7,518 nucleotides of DNA from an uncultured Collinsella sp. GTDB taxonomy: Bacteria; Actinomycetota; Coriobacteriia; Coriobacteriales; Coriobacteriaceae. Shown in pieces: positions 5,795-7,518 of the stretch. Both the position numbers and the translations under genes were made by a program. Each line of letters opens with the position of its first letter. Positions within the stretch are counted from its first letter, which is position 1. The notes under the pieces are model-generated. The model was not told the origin of the DNA. It was given only the letters and a program-made list of their open reading frames with translations, and searched no databases. The stretch is from the NCBI GenBank assembly GCA_934655835.1, contig CAKUHM010000064.1, positions 1-7,518 on the forward strand, given 5' to 3'.

Positions 5795-6610
5795 CTATGC
5801 CATCCCCTCGATAATCTTGGCAAGTTTTGCCGCCTGCTCGGACGCCGTTCCCTTAACAGCCTCACACGTTTGGTCGCGGTCAGGCACAAACGAGCGGACG
5901 ACCTGCGTCGGCGATCCGGCAAGGCCACAACGCGAGGGATCGGCGTTCACGTCGGCAGCACTGACCACGCGCACGTCCGCCTCCTCGGCCGCACGAATAC
6001 CGGCGATGCTCGGCATGCGCAGCTGACCGATCTCTTTGGCGGTCGTCATCGCACACGGCATCTCAAGATAGACCGTCTCTTCACCGGCATCGCATCCGTG
6101 AACGAGCGCCAGCGAACCGCACGTCGTGAAGCCCGCGCTCTGCACGCAGCTCACATCGGTCACGCAAGGAATCTCGAAGGCGCCGGCAAGCTCGGGGCCG
6201 ATCTGCGCCGTATCGCCGTCCACCGCCATCTTGCCGCAGATAAGCAGATCGAAGTCCTCGTCAAGCGCCTCGATGCCGCATTTGAGTGCATAGGTGGTGG
6301 CCAGGGTATCGGCACCTGCAAAGGCGCGATCGGTTAGCAGCAGCGCGTCGTCGGCGCCACGTGCGATGCAGTCGCGCAGCAGCGATTCGGTCGCGGGAAT
6401 ACCCATCGACACCACCGTCACGCGAACATCCATGCCAAAGCCGATAAAGTCGTCTTTAAGTGCCAGCGCGCACTCCAGAGCGCTCGCGTCAAAGGGATTG
6501 ATGACTGCCTGCTTGCCATCGCGAACGATGGTATTGGTCTTGGGGTCCATCTTAACCTCGGTGCTACCCGGCACCGCCTTGACGCACACCACCATATGGA
6601 AATCGCTCAT
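5795..6610 (-). CDS. etfB: Electron transfer flavoprotein beta subunit, bifurcating type
   Basis: This 271-aa partner of EtfA is a nucleotide-binding alpha/beta protein. Conserved features are VVCVKAVPGS (7-16), INPFDASALECALALK (37-52), DRAFAGADT (94-102) and VDGDTAQIGPELA (130-142). DGDTAQ and RAFAGADT are typical of bifurcating ETFs, in which the beta subunit carries FAD and meets NAD(H); ordinary respiratory ETFs have AMP there and differ at these positions. I chose the ATG at 6610 because AGGAGG lies 9 nt upstream. A GTG at 6616 is in frame, but only 3 nt from the ribosome site, and would overlap the stop of the preceding gene as GTGA. The gene lies 2 bp after the dehydrogenase gene and directly abuts etfA, so all three should be one transcript. 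Confidence 0.93.
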   Translation of the reverse strand: MSDFHMVVCVKAVPGSTEVKMDPKTNTIVRDGKQAVINPFDASALECALALKDDFIGFGMDVRVTVVSMGIPATESLLRDCIARGADDALLLTDRAFAGADTLATTYALKCGIEALDEDFDLLICGKMAVDGDTAQIGPELAGAFEIPCVTDVSCVQSAGFTTCGSLALVHGCDAGEETVYLEMPCAMTTAKEIGQLRMPSIAGIRAAEEADVRVVSAADVNADPSRCGLAGSPTQVVRSFVPDRDQTCEAVKGTASEQAAKLAKIIEGMA

Positions 6611-6612
6611 CT

Positions 6613-7518
6613 TCACGCGCCTCCTTTCTGGACGAGTTCATCCAAGAGCTTCTCCGAAAACAGGTTTCCGCGGCCCAGCTGTCCGGCAGGATCGAGTTGG
6701 AGCTTAAGCCGTGCCGACTCGACCATGGCCTCGTGACCGTACATCGTCTCCAGGAAGCCCGCCTTGATTTTGCCGACGCCGTGCTCGGCCGACACCGCGC
6801 CGCCCATGGCAGTGACCTCGGCTGCCCACTGGGCAAAGAGCTCTCCACCGCGACGATAGTCCTCGGCGTCGCGCGGCAGGATGTTCACGTGCAGGTGGTT
6901 GTTGCCGATATGCCCCCAGGCGGCAGATTCGAGCCCGCTTTCGGCCAGCGTTTTGCGATAGAGGGCAACAACATCGGCCAGGCGATTGTTGGGCACCGAC
7001 ATGTCCGAGCCTAGCTTGGTGATCGTTGGGTCGGTGCGGCGGCGCTCGTCGATGAGCATGTTGACGCTTTCGGGCACCGCATGGCGGAAGAACCGCTGGC
7101 ACTCGCGGTCGACCTCGGTACGCGCAACCCACGTCGCATCGTCGCGGCCACCCGAAAGCTCCAGCACCCAACCCAAGTGATACAACTCTTCGGTCGCTTG
7201 CCCCTCGTCATCGCAGTCGAGCTCTACATAGACGCAGACCTTTACGTCCTTGTTGAGCGCCGGCAGCGAGGCGAACGCCGTCGACTGCTCGCGCTGACGG
7301 CGCAGAATATCCAAGGCGCCGGCATCGAAGTACTCGATCGCCGCGGCATGGCTGAGCACCGGACGCGCGGCATCGGTAAAGGCCACGGCCTTGCCCTCGC
7401 TGTCAAAGAAGCAGCTAACACCCCACACGACCGCAGGAGCCGACTGCAGGGCGATCTCGAGCTCGGTGATAATGCCGAGCGTGCCGCACGCTCCGATAAA
7501 CAGGTCGATGGCATCCAT
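6613..7518 (-). CDS. FAD-linked 2-hydroxyacid (probably lactate) dehydrogenase, C-terminal part
   Basis: The frame runs out of the window at 7518. The visible 301 residues are the C-terminal two thirds of a GlcD/D-lactate dehydrogenase-type flavoprotein, normally about 450-500 aa; the N-terminal FAD-binding half is mostly outside. Visible are the end of the FAD domain (IDLFIGACGTLGIITELE, 4-21) and the FAD-oxidase C-terminal domain with GHIGNNHLHVNILP (202-215), AEHGVGK (244-250) and LDPAGQLGRGNLF (275-287). H208, H210 and E245-H246 are the usual metal and substrate-site residues of the family. The methionine at the edge is unlikely to be the start, because the conserved domain clearly begins earlier. 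Tight linkage to etfB and etfA points to an LctBCD-like complex. Glycolate, 2-hydroxyglutarate or another 2-hydroxyacid remain possible substrates. Confidence 0.88.
   Translation of the reverse strand: MDAIDLFIGACGTLGIITELEIALQSAPAVVWGVSCFFDSEGKAVAFTDAARPVLSHAAAIEYFDAGALDILRRQREQSTAFASLPALNKDVKVCVYVELDCDDEGQATEELYHLGWVLELSGGRDDATWVARTEVDRECQRFFRHAVPESVNMLIDERRRTDPTITKLGSDMSVPNNRLADVVALYRKTLAESGLESAAWGHIGNNHLHVNILPRDAEDYRRGGELFAQWAAEVTAMGGAVSAEHGVGKIKAGFLETMYGHEAMVESARLKLQLDPAGQLGRGNLFSEKLLDELVQKGGA

Noticed and set aside
4730..6337. 535-aa open frame on the plus strand opposite etfA and etfB
   Set aside because: It runs across the junction of two well-supported genes, is rich in Ala/Arg/His/Gly, has no domain I recognise and no good ribosome site. 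It is a shadow of codon bias.
1..7518. CRISPR arrays, tRNA or rRNA genes, insertion sequences, phage genes
   Set aside because: I read through for repeated spacers, cloverleaf-like segments, transposase motifs and terminal repeats and found none.

Overview
The window looks like a chromosomal segment of a GC-rich anaerobic bacterium. Strong Shine-Dalgarno sites, tight gene packing, an electron-bifurcating-type ETF with a ferredoxin domain, and the AzlCD and KdgT transporters suggest a gut actinobacterium of the Coriobacteriia (Collinsella-like). This assignment is an inference from gene style and was not tested by any search.

Layout. At the left edge are the last codons of a plus-strand gene (1-45), whose stop lies inside a bidirectional terminator (34-61). 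A second, plus-strand terminator follows at 121-145. The next four genes are all on the minus strand. Read in transcription order they are azlC (3651-2959), azlD (2969-2646), kdgT (2501-1479) and a seven-helix membrane diguanylate cyclase (1288-146). azlC and azlD overlap and form a two-gene amino-acid exporter unit that appears to end at a terminator at 2628-2647. kdgT and the cyclase are separated by a hairpin-rich 190-bp spacer, so they are probably separate units. A plus-strand HD-domain phosphohydrolase (3780-4592) diverges from azlC across a 128-bp promoter region. It ends tail-to-tail with the next operon, sharing the tetranucleotide CTAG as part of both stop codons.

The right-hand 2.9 kb is a compact minus-strand operon, read from the right edge: an FAD-linked 2-hydroxyacid dehydrogenase of the GlcD/lactate dehydrogenase type (N-terminus outside the window), then etfB, then etfA with an N-terminal double [4Fe-4S] ferredoxin domain. 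The genes abut with gaps of 0-2 bp. EtfB carries the DRAFAGADT and DGDTAQ motifs of bifurcating ETFs. The most likely system is a lactate (or other 2-hydroxyacid) dehydrogenase/EtfAB complex that couples substrate oxidation to NAD+ through flavin-based electron confurcation with reduced ferredoxin, as known from the Acetobacterium woodii Lct complex. This is the most interesting part of the window.

I saw no tRNA, rRNA, CRISPR array, insertion sequence or phage gene. All complete genes appear intact.
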